64,000 nucleotides of DNA from Alentia gelatinosa. Its lineage: Eukaryota; Annelida; Polychaeta; Phyllodocida; Polynoidae. Positions within the stretch are counted from its first letter, which is position 1; every line of letters starts with the position of its first letter. The translations under genes and the position numbers were made by a program. The stretch covers positions 91,960,704-92,024,703 of the forward strand of contig OX465582.1 of NCBI GenBank assembly GCA_950022655.1. Direction: 5' to 3'. The notes below the pieces were generated by a model. It was not told the DNA's origin, ran no database searches, and saw only the letters and a list, made by a program, of their open reading frames with translations. Of the stretch, positions 55,012-63,910 are shown in pieces.

Positions 55012-55308
55012 CACACACAAGTCAGTGGTAGGTAATGAGTCACTGCATTACACACTGTTCAATGAACAGTTTCAGTCCCAGGTCGGAATCACGGATGAAC
55101 TGGATTTTTACACTCCACTACACAACGCACACCATTCTTGGTGAAGTCCTTCTTTCACACCTCGCCGCCTCCCCGTCATTTACCATCAAGCCAACCCCAG
55201 ACACCCCACAGCCGCCTACCTGCCGCGTACAGTTAACGGGGTTAAAATACTGTACATGGCCGATCCTATTGTGAGACTGTATCACACACGGGAACCATCT
55301 ACGAGTTT

Positions 55309-55626
55309 AAAGGCATACCCTACAATCCACGGTGGCGCCACCTGATGGCCTTTTTTTAAAGATATTGTCAAATATCTGTTAAAACTAGTTCTTTGTGATC
55401 CATTCTGATTCTAAAAGAGTGAATTGAAAGTTTTGTCCGGTTTATCCAATCGTAATAGGTAAAATAGGCCTATTTACATTTGCTTGATTTATATAGGAAA
55501 TGAACTGAATTCTTTTTCAATTCTTTCTAAAACAAGGACGGATCTGGGTGGATTCTAAAGCGTATAAACTTGTACTATATGTGCTATATTCAGTGAAAGT
55601 CTGAGGAAAATGACATGGGTTTTACT
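55309..55626 (-). mobile_element. TTAA-AGGCATACC element, left part (split)
   Basis: It starts TTTAAAGGCATACCCTACAA, GGTGGCGCCACCTGATGG, and includes AAAACAAGGACGG and GAGGAAAATGACATGGG. It is inverted relative to 49727-50241. The rest of the element is at 60954-61187. Confidence 0.7.
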
Positions 55627-55713
55627 AAAATAGAACCCCATATAAGCCGAGATCCTCCGTTGCGGGCCAAAGTGTGTGCTTACTGAGGGTGTCTGTTTAC
55701 ACTGGGTCAACAT
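55627..55713. repeat. pogo-like fragment next to the Ngaro insertion
   Basis: ACCCCATATAAGCCGAGATC and GTGTCTGTTTACACTGGG recall pogo-like end motifs. It lies between the split TTAA element and the Ngaro left end. Confidence 0.4.
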
Positions 55714-55980
55714 CATTACCCTACCCCCGGATAAAAGTAGACAAGCAGTGGCTTGGGAGAATAAAATTTTATTTAATTTTATGGAATAATATGGAATAAT
55801 AGTAAGTAAAATTATGTCGACCTTACTGGACGAGCATATTAATGATAAGATAATATGAAGGTAAGTAAATGATAATTGACAGGTAGAATAGAAGTCAATT
55901 ATGATAAGTAAAATATGAAATACAATAGACATGATAATTGTATGAAATACAATACAGGTAATTGTATAAATAATAAAAAG
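55714..55980 (-). repeat. Ngaro split direct repeat B2
   Basis: It is 267 bp and begins (on +) CATTACCCTACCCCCGGATA. By eye it is identical to 56225-56491. Confidence 0.9.
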
Positions 55981-56025
55981 GTCTACGTGAGTAGGGAGAG
56001 AAGAGAGAAGGTTGTGGGTGGGTGG

Positions 56026-56224
56026 GACGAAAAAGTACTGTAGTACGTGTGTACTGCAGGGAGGCTGAAGGAGAAGTGAGGCCGGGGTCCGGACCGGGCT
56101 GTACCACGTGACCTCGTGGTGGGTGAGAGAGCCGCGAGGGGGCAGGAGGGGCGCCCGGGAGGCGCGGTAGAGGGGGACACCGGAGGGGGCAATGACTTCC
56201 CCTGAGCAGAGCCCATGAGAATAC
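56026..56224 (-). repeat. Ngaro split direct repeat A2
   Basis: It is 199 bp and begins (on +) GACGAAAAAGTACTGTAGTA. By eye it is identical to 60755-60953. It directly abuts B1. Confidence 0.9.
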
Positions 56225-56491
56225 CATTACCCTACCCCCGGATAAAAGTAGACAAGCAGTGGCTTGGGAGAATAAAATTTTATTTAATTTTATGGAATAA
56301 TATGGAATAATAGTAAGTAAAATTATGTCGACCTTACTGGACGAGCATATTAATGATAAGATAATATGAAGGTAAGTAAATGATAATTGACAGGTAGAAT
56401 AGAAGTCAATTATGATAAGTAAAATATGAAATACAATAGACATGATAATTGTATGAAATACAATACAGGTAATTGTATAAATAATAAAAAG
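56225..56491 (-). repeat. Ngaro split direct repeat B1
   Basis: It is identical by eye to 55714-55980. It lies just downstream of the recombinase stop codon on the minus strand. Confidence 0.9.
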
Positions 56492-56532
56492 CCAAAAAGG
56501 CAAGATAAGGAGAGGGGGGGTGGGAAATGTTT

Positions 56533-57375
56533 TCAGTCTTTGTTTAATGACTGGATCAAGGCTCGATTGACGGCCTTTGCATCGTTGGCCTTGATGTATG
56601 CCCGGTGGGCATTGGATTTCCAGCCCCCGTAGCGCTGGATGGACAACTCAGGCAGGCCCGCCTGGTATGCCTGAGTTGCGGCGGCCTTACGTAGGCTGTG
56701 GAGGGTGTACGTGGAAGGCTGTCCTGCTGCCTTCAGCAGGGCCTTCCATTCTCGGGTGAGAATTCTCGTGGTGACCACGTCCCCGGCCGCGAGGGTGAGG
56801 AACGGGGCCTCGGGGTTGGTCGTAGGGACGGCCGCGATCATATCGGTGATAGCGCGTACCGGACACGCTGCGACCTCGGGGGACGCCTGGATTACCACAG
56901 TTTTTTCCTCCCCCACCAGTTGTAGGTTCTTGGCCGCCTTGATACGGACGGTCACTTCCGTCGGCGTGACCACCACGTCGCGGCGCGACAGGTGTCGCGC
57001 AGGGTCGAACTTGGCGGCCGACGGTGGGGCGACCTCGCTCTGCCGCAGGGCCGCGTAGTATATGATGAGTATCCCAGCCCGCAACACCAGGTGGGTCGGC
57101 GAGTGTGTGAGGGCCGCGAGGGCCGCCCTGAGGACCTCCATGGGGACCGGAGGCTTGATATTTGGGACGTACGATTTGTTGCGCCTCATTGCCTCCAGGG
57201 CACGCTTCACTCTGTAGTCCTCGGTCGGCGCGACGTCCCCTCCCGTCAGTCGCAGATGCGACCGCACATGGGATAGGTGATTCGCGACCGTCGCCGGGGA
57301 GGGGGCGTGGTCCGAGACGTATTCGAGGTACGCCGTGATGAAGCTGGTAGTGGGTTTCTGGGCGTCGGCACCCAT
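56533..57375 (-). CDS. tyrosine recombinase of the Ngaro-like element
   Basis: The 280-residue frame has the full tyrosine recombinase signature: Arg at 111 in AALRQSEV, HSLR at 226-229 giving His and the second Arg, Trp at 252 in YGGWKS, and the nucleophile Tyr at 260 in AYIK. The enzyme would join the circular cDNA intermediate into the genome by strand exchange. The frame is open upstream of this Met (through ARAPGTVANQRSAVATYLAF), overlapping the gag-pol frame by hundreds of bases in the +1 frame. Translation may therefore use frameshifting or a spliced or internal start, and the Met at 57375 may not be the true start. No disruption is visible. Confidence 0.85.
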   Translation of the reverse strand: MGADAQKPTTSFITAYLEYVSDHAPSPATVANHLSHVRSHLRLTGGDVAPTEDYRVKRALEAMRRNKSYVPNIKPPVPMEVLRAALAALTHSPTHLVLRAGILIIYYAALRQSEVAPPSAAKFDPARHLSRRDVVVTPTEVTVRIKAAKNLQLVGEEKTVVIQASPEVAACPVRAITDMIAAVPTTNPEAPFLTLAAGDVVTTRILTREWKALLKAAGQPSTYTLHSLRKAAATQAYQAGLPELSIQRYGGWKSNAHRAYIKANDAKAVNRALIQSLNKD

Positions 57376-60300
57376 CCGCCGGCAGAATGCGAGGTATGTC
57401 GCGACGGCACTCCGCTGGTTCGCGACCGTTCCGGGGGCACGCGCCTCGCATTGCCGCGCAGATGCCCTCGTCTGGAGTAAGAGCAGCTCCGGATCTGCAG
57501 ACGAGACGGAAGACAGGGTTAAAACACACGTGGGTGCAGGGAAAGACCTCGAGGAGGGAATGGAAATTTCTGAACATCGAAGCCGTATCGAAGTCCCTCG
57601 AGGTCAGATGTGCCCGACTGAGGGCATCCGCGACGGTGTTGAGTTTTCCCGGGACGTGCGTGTAGATAAAGTCTACCTGCATTTTGGCCTGAACCATCCA
57701 GGCCTGGCGGGCACACTCGGCCAGAACGGGGTTCCTGGCACGCCCCGATGTGAGTGCCTGGACGGTTCCCATATTGTCGCAGTAGACTTCCACGCGAGAC
57801 CCCCTGTCCCGGTCTGTGATGAACGTGCACATCGCGAACACCGTGTTTAGGGCCTCCAACTCCGCGATGCAGCCGACCGGGTCGTTGACGGGACAGACCT
57901 GTCCGGAGTAGCAGTACGTGCCGTCCGTACCTCCGATGCCCGAGAGACACGCGTCCACGATGAGGCACTTGGTCGGGGGTCCTCGCGGGATAATGGCGTG
58001 GCCATTCCATCCCTCGGCAAAGCGAAGGAACCAACCGAGGTCCTGTCTCATATCGGAGTTAATGTTCAGGTAATACCCACCCATGCCTCGGAGGGCCTCG
58101 AGGAGTTTACTGACGAATGGGCGTGCCGCCCTGATGCACTTTGACACGTGTAGTACCCGCCCGAGGACGGATTGAAGCTGGCGTTTCGTCAGAGACCGCT
58201 TCATGGACACGGCCCTCACGTGTTCTCGGACCTCGTGAAGCTTGTCCTCGGGCACGGTAAGTGACATCTCGGCGGCGTTGATCACTATGCCCAGCCACGT
58301 CACGACCTGGCTCGGGGGCTGGGCTTTACTACGGGCCTCGGGGAGCCCGAGTTCCGTCAGCAGTTCTCGGGCCGTCCGGAAGTCGGCCTCGGATTTCTCT
58401 CTGTTGGGTGAGAGGATTATGACGTCGTCGAGGTACATGCAGGCCTCGACCCCCTTCTGTGCGAGTATCGCGACGACTGCCTCCGCGACACACTGCATAT
58501 GGTACGAGGAGGCACGGGCACCAAAGGGCATCGCGGTATCACAGAAGTACCCGTCCCTCCACGCGAAACACAGAAGGGGCCAGTCCAGGGGGTCGCACCG
58601 GAAGTTTTTATACGCCCTCGCGATGTCGATCGAGCACATATAACTTCCGGTCCCCGAGGCCACCAGGCGGCCGACGAAGCTGTCGACGGTCGGGAGGCCA
58701 TGCTCTCTCTCCTCACCGTACACCGAATTCTTCACCACAAAACTGTTGACGCTGTCGTTTTTAGGGTACGTCATGTCGGTAATGACACGACGGTCGTCGG
58801 TCCCCCTTTTCTCGCGTGTCATCAACGGCGACACGTGACACCAGGGTTCAAAGGGGGGAGCCTCGTACGGCCCTAGGAGGTTGCTGAACCCTCGTTCCTT
58901 GTTGATGAAGCTGTCCACCTGATCAGGGTATCCCGTGGCACTGGGGTGATTGGGCACGCCCCTCGTATCGCTCACGGGGCCGGTGTATCCCAGGGGAAAA
59001 CCGTATCTGATGAAGCCCAGGAGCTCCTCCCTCCCGGGGAGGCCCGTGAGGTACCGCTCCCACGCCGGGATACACAAGTCTGTGGGGAGGTCGATGCGCG
59101 CCGCGAGCGCGTTGGGTAAGCCCGTACGCCGCACCTCCTCGTAGATGTAGGCGTGGCCCGGGGGCCCGGGGGCCGAGAAGGAGGGCCAGTGAGTCCGTCG
59201 GTGTCCGGCGAACCTCTCGGGGTCCGTCCGGACTCCGGGGGAGGGAACCCCGGTCTCGCATACCTCCCTCACAGCGGCGAAGTCAATATCCATTCCGGTG
59301 TTCACCTCCTCCCGGGGCAATTGCCGAGCCAATTGCTCCTGCTCCCCGCCAACACGCATAACCACGGGAGTGGAGTCGTTGGTGGGCGGGGTCCTGTGTT
59401 TGCTACGATCCCCCACGTGGGCGGCACGTGTTGTTGTTGTCACGTGGGGTGTTGCGTCATCCTGCGTGCACTCGCTCCCTCGTACCCCCTCCCCGAGTGC
59501 AGGCGTCCTGAGGGTAGGGGGTGTACGACGCGCCACGCTCACTCGCGGGACGCGTCCGGGCCGTTTTTTTGACCCCTGTTGTTTCAGCGGTTGAGGATCA
59601 CTGGTGCGGAGTGAGTGTCCGGCGTGCGGCATCCGGTGTGTCGGGGGTGCGGATGTTTGGGCAGCACTCTCATACCCGCCACCGTACATCAGCTTCCTGT
59701 TGCACGCGTGTATGGAGTGCGTGCACATCCGGCCAACGGAATCACAGAAGGAGCACACGTGAATCCATTTGATGTTACCGTCCTGGTGCCCGTTCCGTTG
59801 GCGGCACCCCCTCTCTGAGTTGAAAGCACGGCAGGGGAGCTCCCGCCCCCCGGCCTTGCCGCCGTCGTGGCCGTTGGTCGTGGTGGTCGTAGCCGTCATA
59901 GCCAGGCGCACACGTTCATCCTGGATCCGCACGTGATCCGACCAGTAAATCCGCCCAGCCTCGACTTGGTCGAATACAAAGTCGGACCAACGGCGGACCC
60001 CGGCCCACGGTCGAGACTGCGCGTCCACCGATACTTGTGAGAGATGCCTGTACATATCCCTCCTGTGTTCCTCGGGGACCGCTCTGTGGTCCTCCATCAT
60101 CACGAGGAAGGCACTGACGTATTCCATAGGTCCGAGGGTGCCCCTGACCTCGAGTTTCTGCGCGAGGGTGTACAGACCCTCGCGCTCAACATACATATAC
60201 GGCTTCGAAATACTCTTAGAATGAAAGTCAGTAGTACTCTTACCGGCCGTACGGTCGTGGGGCATGGCCTCTCGGTCGATCTCTCGCTGCAGGTGATGTT

Positions 60301-60664
60301 CCGGTAGGTAACGGTCACGGAGGGCCCGTGGGGCGGGGAGGCGCGAGGCCTGGTCCTCGGCCCATTCCCGCGTCCGATCCTCACCCGGGGTGCGTGCCTC
60401 GCGCACGGTCGGCGGGTGATGAGAGACCCGGCTGGGCGACCGTTGTCTGGAGATCGCTGCTAGGGTGGCCATCATGGTGTCCATCTTGGCTTCCAGTGCG
60501 TTCATACGAGACGTCTTGACCGTTGAGCCTCGTTCCGAGACGGATTCGATCTGATCGTTTGCCGCCTCGCTCCCTCTCGGCGTTCCATCCGACTGTACCT
60601 GAGCAGAAACCTCCGGTGCCCTCGAGGTGCTGGCCACGGGAGTATTTCTTGTCGTGGGACCCAT
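56687..60664 (-). CDS. Gag / reverse transcriptase / RNase H polyprotein of the Ngaro-like element
   Basis: A single 1325-codon frame. Residues 1-250 are a Gag-like region with a predicted coiled-coil stretch around 50-75. A Cys/His cluster at 278-321 (CRAF..GCRQRN..CSFCDSVGRMC..HAC) resembles the zinc-binding motif of DIRS-group Gag proteins. The reverse transcriptase spans about 590-800 with CSIDIARAYKNF, MPFGARASS and the catalytic YLDD at 744-747. RNase H spans about 900-1016 with Asp904, Glu935, Asp963 and Asp1013 (DALSRAH). Beyond about residue 1060 the frame overlaps the recombinase gene and reads as low-complexity Arg/Pro/Gly, so the functional protein probably ends near there or shifts frame. 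Gag and Pol in one frame is notable, because related elements often encode Gag separately. The start at 60664 lies 90 bp inside repeat A1. Confidence 0.85.
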   Translation of the reverse strand: MGPTTRNTPVASTSRAPEVSAQVQSDGTPRGSEAANDQIESVSERGSTVKTSRMNALEAKMDTMMATLAAISRQRSPSRVSHHPPTVREARTPGEDRTREWAEDQASRLPAPRALRDRYLPEHHLQREIDREAMPHDRTAGKSTTDFHSKSISKPYMYVEREGLYTLAQKLEVRGTLGPMEYVSAFLVMMEDHRAVPEEHRRDMYRHLSQVSVDAQSRPWAGVRRWSDFVFDQVEAGRIYWSDHVRIQDERVRLAMTATTTTTNGHDGGKAGGRELPCRAFNSERGCRQRNGHQDGNIKWIHVCSFCDSVGRMCTHSIHACNRKLMYGGGYESAAQTSAPPTHRMPHAGHSLRTSDPQPLKQQGSKKRPGRVPRVSVARRTPPTLRTPALGEGVRGSECTQDDATPHVTTTTRAAHVGDRSKHRTPPTNDSTPVVMRVGGEQEQLARQLPREEVNTGMDIDFAAVREVCETGVPSPGVRTDPERFAGHRRTHWPSFSAPGPPGHAYIYEEVRRTGLPNALAARIDLPTDLCIPAWERYLTGLPGREELLGFIRYGFPLGYTGPVSDTRGVPNHPSATGYPDQVDSFINKERGFSNLLGPYEAPPFEPWCHVSPLMTREKRGTDDRRVITDMTYPKNDSVNSFVVKNSVYGEEREHGLPTVDSFVGRLVASGTGSYMCSIDIARAYKNFRCDPLDWPLLCFAWRDGYFCDTAMPFGARASSYHMQCVAEAVVAILAQKGVEACMYLDDVIILSPNREKSEADFRTARELLTELGLPEARSKAQPPSQVVTWLGIVINAAEMSLTVPEDKLHEVREHVRAVSMKRSLTKRQLQSVLGRVLHVSKCIRAARPFVSKLLEALRGMGGYYLNINSDMRQDLGWFLRFAEGWNGHAIIPRGPPTKCLIVDACLSGIGGTDGTYCYSGQVCPVNDPVGCIAELEALNTVFAMCTFITDRDRGSRVEVYCDNMGTVQALTSGRARNPVLAECARQAWMVQAKMQVDFIYTHVPGKLNTVADALSRAHLTSRDFDTASMFRNFHSLLEVFPCTHVCFNPVFRLVCRSGAALTPDEGICAAMRGACPRNGREPAECRRDIPRILPADGCRRPETHYQLHHGVPRIRLGPRPLPGDGRESPIPCAVASATDGRGRRADRGLQSEACPGGNEAQQIVRPKYQASGPHGGPQGGPRGPHTLADPPGVAGWDTHHILRGPAAERGRPTVGRQVRPCATPVAPRRGGHADGSDRPYQGGQEPTTGGGGKNCGNPGVPRGRSVSGTRYHRYDRGRPYDQPRGPVPHPRGRGRGHHENSHPRMEGPAEGSRTAFHVHPPQPT

Positions 60665-60754
60665 TCTCCTATATTCGTAGAGGTACTTTCACGTGTGTAT
60701 GGTGTGCTGGCCTATACTCGTGGAGTATGAGGCTGCGAGCACGTGGCCAAGAAT

Positions 60755-60953
60755 GACGAAAAAGTACTGTAGTACGTGTGTACTGCAGGGAGGCTGAAGG
60801 AGAAGTGAGGCCGGGGTCCGGACCGGGCTGTACCACGTGACCTCGTGGTGGGTGAGAGAGCCGCGAGGGGGCAGGAGGGGCGCCCGGGAGGCGCGGTAGA
60901 GGGGGACACCGGAGGGGGCAATGACTTCCCCTGAGCAGAGCCCATGAGAATAC
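60755..60953 (-). repeat. Ngaro split direct repeat A1 (5' end of element)
   Basis: It is 199 bp and identical by eye to 56026-56224. On the minus strand it starts the element and likely holds its promoter. TGTGTACTGCAGG and CACGTGACC/TCACGTGG-like E-box words lie inside. Confidence 0.85.
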
Positions 60954-61187
60954 AATTATCTAATTGAGGGATCCACAACTTTTCCGAATTTCTAACTTAT
61001 TCTATCATAATTATCATGATATTGATCAATAATTATCATAAAATTGATCTCTGGTTAATAAACTAGCATGGTGATGCCAGATTTTTAAGTTCGATATGTG
61101 TTCTACAACACTTAGAGATCACCATATTCAAATTTCAGGAAAATGAAATGGGTATTAATTTTCAAGCCAAATTGTGCCTTCAAATAC
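60954..61187 (-). mobile_element. TTAA-AGGCATACC element, right part (split)
   Basis: TCATGATATTGATCAATAAT, AAACTAGCATGGTGATGCCA, ATTTCAGGAAAATGAAATGG and CAAATTGTGCCTTCAAAT match the complement of 49727-49950. Together with 55309-55626 they form one inverted copy of that element, opened by the Ngaro insertion. Confidence 0.7.
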
Positions 61188-61189
61188 GA

Positions 61190-62670
61190 TGATGAAGTAA
61201 TTGGAGATTTGCGACGTGAGCCACCTACTGAATGTCATTCAGAGTGACTCTCTGAGTTTCTTCTTTCAAACACTTCTATATTTATAAAAACTCCGGGTAA
61301 TGACATATAATTAGGCTCTTCTCACACACACTTCCCTATCATTAAATCGTCAACTCTGCCAGTTCGAGAGTTTTTCCTCAACCAGGTGGAGTTACATGGT
61401 TATGATGCCCATCTAGCCGGAATTGTTCCACCTGACAAATCAAAGCTCCACGGCTTTCCATCATGCAGCTAACTTCAGTAACATTAATTTAGCACACCTG
61501 GGGGCTGGCTTTATAAATGACCCAGTACTTTTATAGAACCACACACTCTCCCCCACCAAGAGTCAGGCTCTCTGAGGTTGATCTCAATATAATGAATTTT
61601 GACAGAAAACAGCCCTGGAACTAGATTGGCCGCTACCTCTGTCTACACTATGTTCCAACTCAGAGGTTGGTAACGTTGAACCCCAGTCATGTCCACGGAT
61701 TCTCACTCTTGGACCAAGCAGCTTTCTTTATCTGTAGATTCTGAGAGCCGAAATATTCATTAAGAAATATTCATAGCTCACAAAATTCATAATAAAATCT
61801 ACTTTTATGGTCATTTGATTTGAAATTCACACAAAAGGAAAGATGAACATGGCAAAATAGCTTTAAGAGTGAGAATTGAATACATTCTCCAACCATAGGT
61901 CCAGGTCACATAAAACATCTGCTGGGAGAGTAAGAGACACGAACATGTAGTGGGTCAAGGTGGCCACGAATGTAACACAACCAGAGCTAACGTAGTGTAG
62001 CTCTGGCTGCCAGTGTACCCTGGAACCCGCCACCTGGTGGAAGTTGGCCGCACTACCGTCTAGCTAAAGCGGGTGTTCCACCAAGTCTGTGCTATATTTT
62101 ATTTCAATCTTGTTTAAAGATCACAAGTTTTACTTGTTTTAGGTCCGTTGCTATGTGGGTTTGGTTCTTCGTAACAAATCATTTTGCATTAAGAGGGGAT
62201 AAAATGATAAATAATGAAAACTAAAAAATATACCATGGAATTCTGAAGATTACATTTAAATTACAGACTGACACTCCCATCATAGTCACTATCGCCTGGG
62301 GTTAGTCCTAATCGTAATCGTTTAGCCAATATCGTTCTTAGTTTTAAAGACACCTCCCTGGGTCGCACCAATTTGCCTCTGAGTATGTGTTCTTCGTATT
62401 GGAGGAAAAAAAGGTAGGTATTCTTCAGTAATGGAGGTGTAAAGGAAGTTAGTGATGATAGGCTGCTTTCATCTCTATGCATAGAGCATATACTGTGTGG
62501 ACAAACATGTGCCGATGTCCTTGTGGTTGTCACTGATCGTTGCCGGCTCATTTTGCATGTTTGTCGTGAAAATTTGCTCGGTGAAACGGTGAATAAGGGT
62601 AAGATAAGACATGATCCTTTCATCTGTTTTGTCGTTGAATCTTAACAGTTCTTCTATTACTCTGCTTTTC
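61190..62670. other. intron 2 end, no gene
   Basis: GTATGTGTTCTTCGTATTGG and GTAGGTATTCTTCAGTAATG (62391-62440) are a diverged copy of the doubled motif in the 7.2/19.8-kb inverted repeat. Otherwise the stretch is featureless. Confidence 0.4.
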
Positions 62671-62672
62671 AG

Positions 62673-62797
62673 CCGTCACATTCCAGGTGTTCTCCATGAA
62701 CAGATACAAGTTGTCCAAGAAATACCGGGCACTTGTCGAAAAGCATGGCTTGAACCCTGAGGATGAAGAACTCAACAAACAGATCAAAGCTGCTAAG
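62673..62797 (+). CDS. inositol 1,4,5-trisphosphate receptor-like protein, coding exon 3
   Basis: The acceptor CTCTGCTTTTCAG ends at 62672 and the donor AAG|GTAGGG starts at 62798. The exon encodes the end of a split Ala codon and then 41 codons beginning VTFQVFSMNRYKLSKKYRAL. The FxVxxMNRY pattern lines up with the LFKICPMNRYSAQKQFW segment of vertebrate IP3 receptors, the strongest single family signal here. A Glu/Lys-rich helical stretch follows, as in the family. The exon ends in phase 0. Confidence 0.85.
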
Positions 62798-62935
62798 GTA
62801 GGGTTCATATTGAGAAAGTAATTGAGCTTCTAATTAGGGTTTAGGTTAAGAAACTCAATGGGCAAATAGAAGCTGCTAATTATGGTTTAGATCAAGAAAC
62901 TCAACAGATAAATCAAAGCTGCTAAGGTAGGGTTT
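62798..62935 (+). repeat. degenerate tandem copies of the exon 3 3' end and donor
   Basis: The exon end GAACTCAACAAACAGATCAA with AGCTGCTAAGGTAGGGTT is echoed as AAGAAACTCAATGGGCAAAT with AGAAGCTGCTAATTATGGTT. It is echoed again as AAGAAACTCAACAGATAAAT with CAAAGCTGCTAAGGTAGGGTT. The last copy retains an intact AAG|GTAGGG donor near 62927. A one-base shift relative to the exon breaks its reading frame. Confidence 0.75.
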
Positions 62936-63079
62936 GATTCAAATCACGTTCGCTCAAGCTCTACAGTTTCAATTATTATCAAAAATGTCTATTTTCAGGT
63001 GGTACTTACTTTTCTGATTATTCTCGTCTTCCAAATACCAATTATCATTTGTTCTGTGTATACTTTAATAATTGATATA

Positions 63080-63660
63080 TCGATGACAGAAAACAGCTGA
63101 TTGTTCTGTGTAGGCTGTAATAACTGATATGTCAGTGAAAAAAAATGGTGAATTTGTTCTGCATAGACTCTACTTACTCATATGTCAGATATAGAAAACA
63201 GCTGATTTGTTCTGTGTAAACACTAATTACTGATATGTCTGTGACAAAAAACTGCTGATTTGTTCCGTGTAAATTCTAATTATTAATATGTCGGTGACAG
63301 GAAACGGCTGATTTGTTCTGTGTAAACTTTAATTACTGATATGTTGGTTACAGAAAACGGGTGATTTGTTCTATGTAAACTCTAATAACTTATATATAGG
63401 TGACAGGAAATGTGTGTAAACTCTAATTACTGATATGTCGGTTACAAAAAACGGCTAATTTGTTCTGTGTAAATTCTAACTACTATTATATGTTGGTGAC
63501 AAAAATGGTTGATTTGTTCTGTGAAGATTCCAATATATAATATGTAGGTGACAGGAAATGGCTGATTTGTTGTGCGTAAACTCTAATTACTAATATGTCG
63601 GTTACAGAAAACGGCTGATTTGTTGTGCGTAAACTCTAATTACTAATATGTCGGTTACAG
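63080..63660 (+). repeat. tandem array of exon 4 acceptor plus exon-start copies
   Basis: About eleven units of 52-60 bp read GGTTACAGAAAACGGCTGAT, then TTGTTCTGTGTAAACTCTAA, then TTACTGATATGTC. The true acceptor and exon begin with the same GTTACAG|AAAACGGCTGAT. The AG is intact in units whose exon-like part starts at 63090, 63195, 63301, 63354, 63407, 63555 and 63608, and lost in the others. The last two units are nearly identical. Confidence 0.9.
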
Positions 63661-63747
63661 AAAACGGCTGATGTGGAGGTTGCTGACAACACAGCAGAAC
63701 AATCCCGTCTTCTGGGTAAGAGACTGCGTTACGGACAGATGGTACAG
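63661..63747 (+). CDS. inositol 1,4,5-trisphosphate receptor-like protein, coding exon 4
   Basis: The acceptor TCGGTTACAG ends at 63660 and the donor CAG|GTATGT starts at 63748. The exon encodes 29 codons: KTADVEVADNTAEQSRLLGK then RLRYGQMVQ. The tail aligns with the RKLLGTVIQYGNVIQ strand of vertebrate IP3 receptors, immediately before the conserved LLH/HxxSxKYL beta-trefoil segment expected in the next exon beyond the window. Phase is 0 at both ends. Only this acceptor continues in frame: the previous array copy at 63608 would run into TAA within 13 codons. Confidence 0.8.
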
Positions 63748-63809
63748 GTATGTGTCCTCTCAACTAAACTAAAATTTGTTAAAAAAAAAAAAACTGACAA
63801 GGCCAAAAC

Positions 63810-63910
63810 TACCTCCAATGTGTTCATCAGGCTATATCTGCCAGGAACCACAGTCTATCAGACTATATCTGTCAGTAACAACTTTCATCAGGCTATTTTT
63901 TTTATTTAAA
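63810..63910 (+). repeat. short tandem (CATCAGGCTATATCTGCCAG) in intron 4
   Basis: Three ~37-bp units contain ATCAGGCTATATCTGCCAGG, ATCAGACTATATCTGTCAGT and ATCAGGCTATTTTTT. Confidence 0.7.

Larger units (their letters stand above)
55714..60953 (-). mobile_element. Ngaro-like tyrosine-recombinase retrotransposon, apparently intact (5240 bp)
   Basis: On the minus strand the order is A1 (60953-60755), coding region, B1 (56491-56225), A2 (56224-56026), a 45-bp spacer, then B2 (55980-55714). This A1-ORFs-B1-A2-B2 arrangement is the split direct repeat structure known from Ngaro and PAT-like elements, which insert by a tyrosine recombinase rather than an integrase. By eye both A copies (199 bp) and both B copies (267 bp) are identical, so the insertion is recent. 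The coding region is strongly GC-rich compared with the AT-rich host sequence. No target duplication is visible at TCAACAT | CATTACCC and GAGAATAC | AATTATC, as expected for this group. It lies in intron 2, antisense to the receptor gene. Confidence 0.9.

Noticed and set aside
57519..58876. additional long frames inside the Ngaro element on both strands
   Set aside because: They are shadows of the GC-rich polyprotein frame and contain no independent domains.
55700..60965. a target-site duplication around the Ngaro element
   Set aside because: Flanks TCAACAT and AATTATC do not match, and this transposon group normally makes none.
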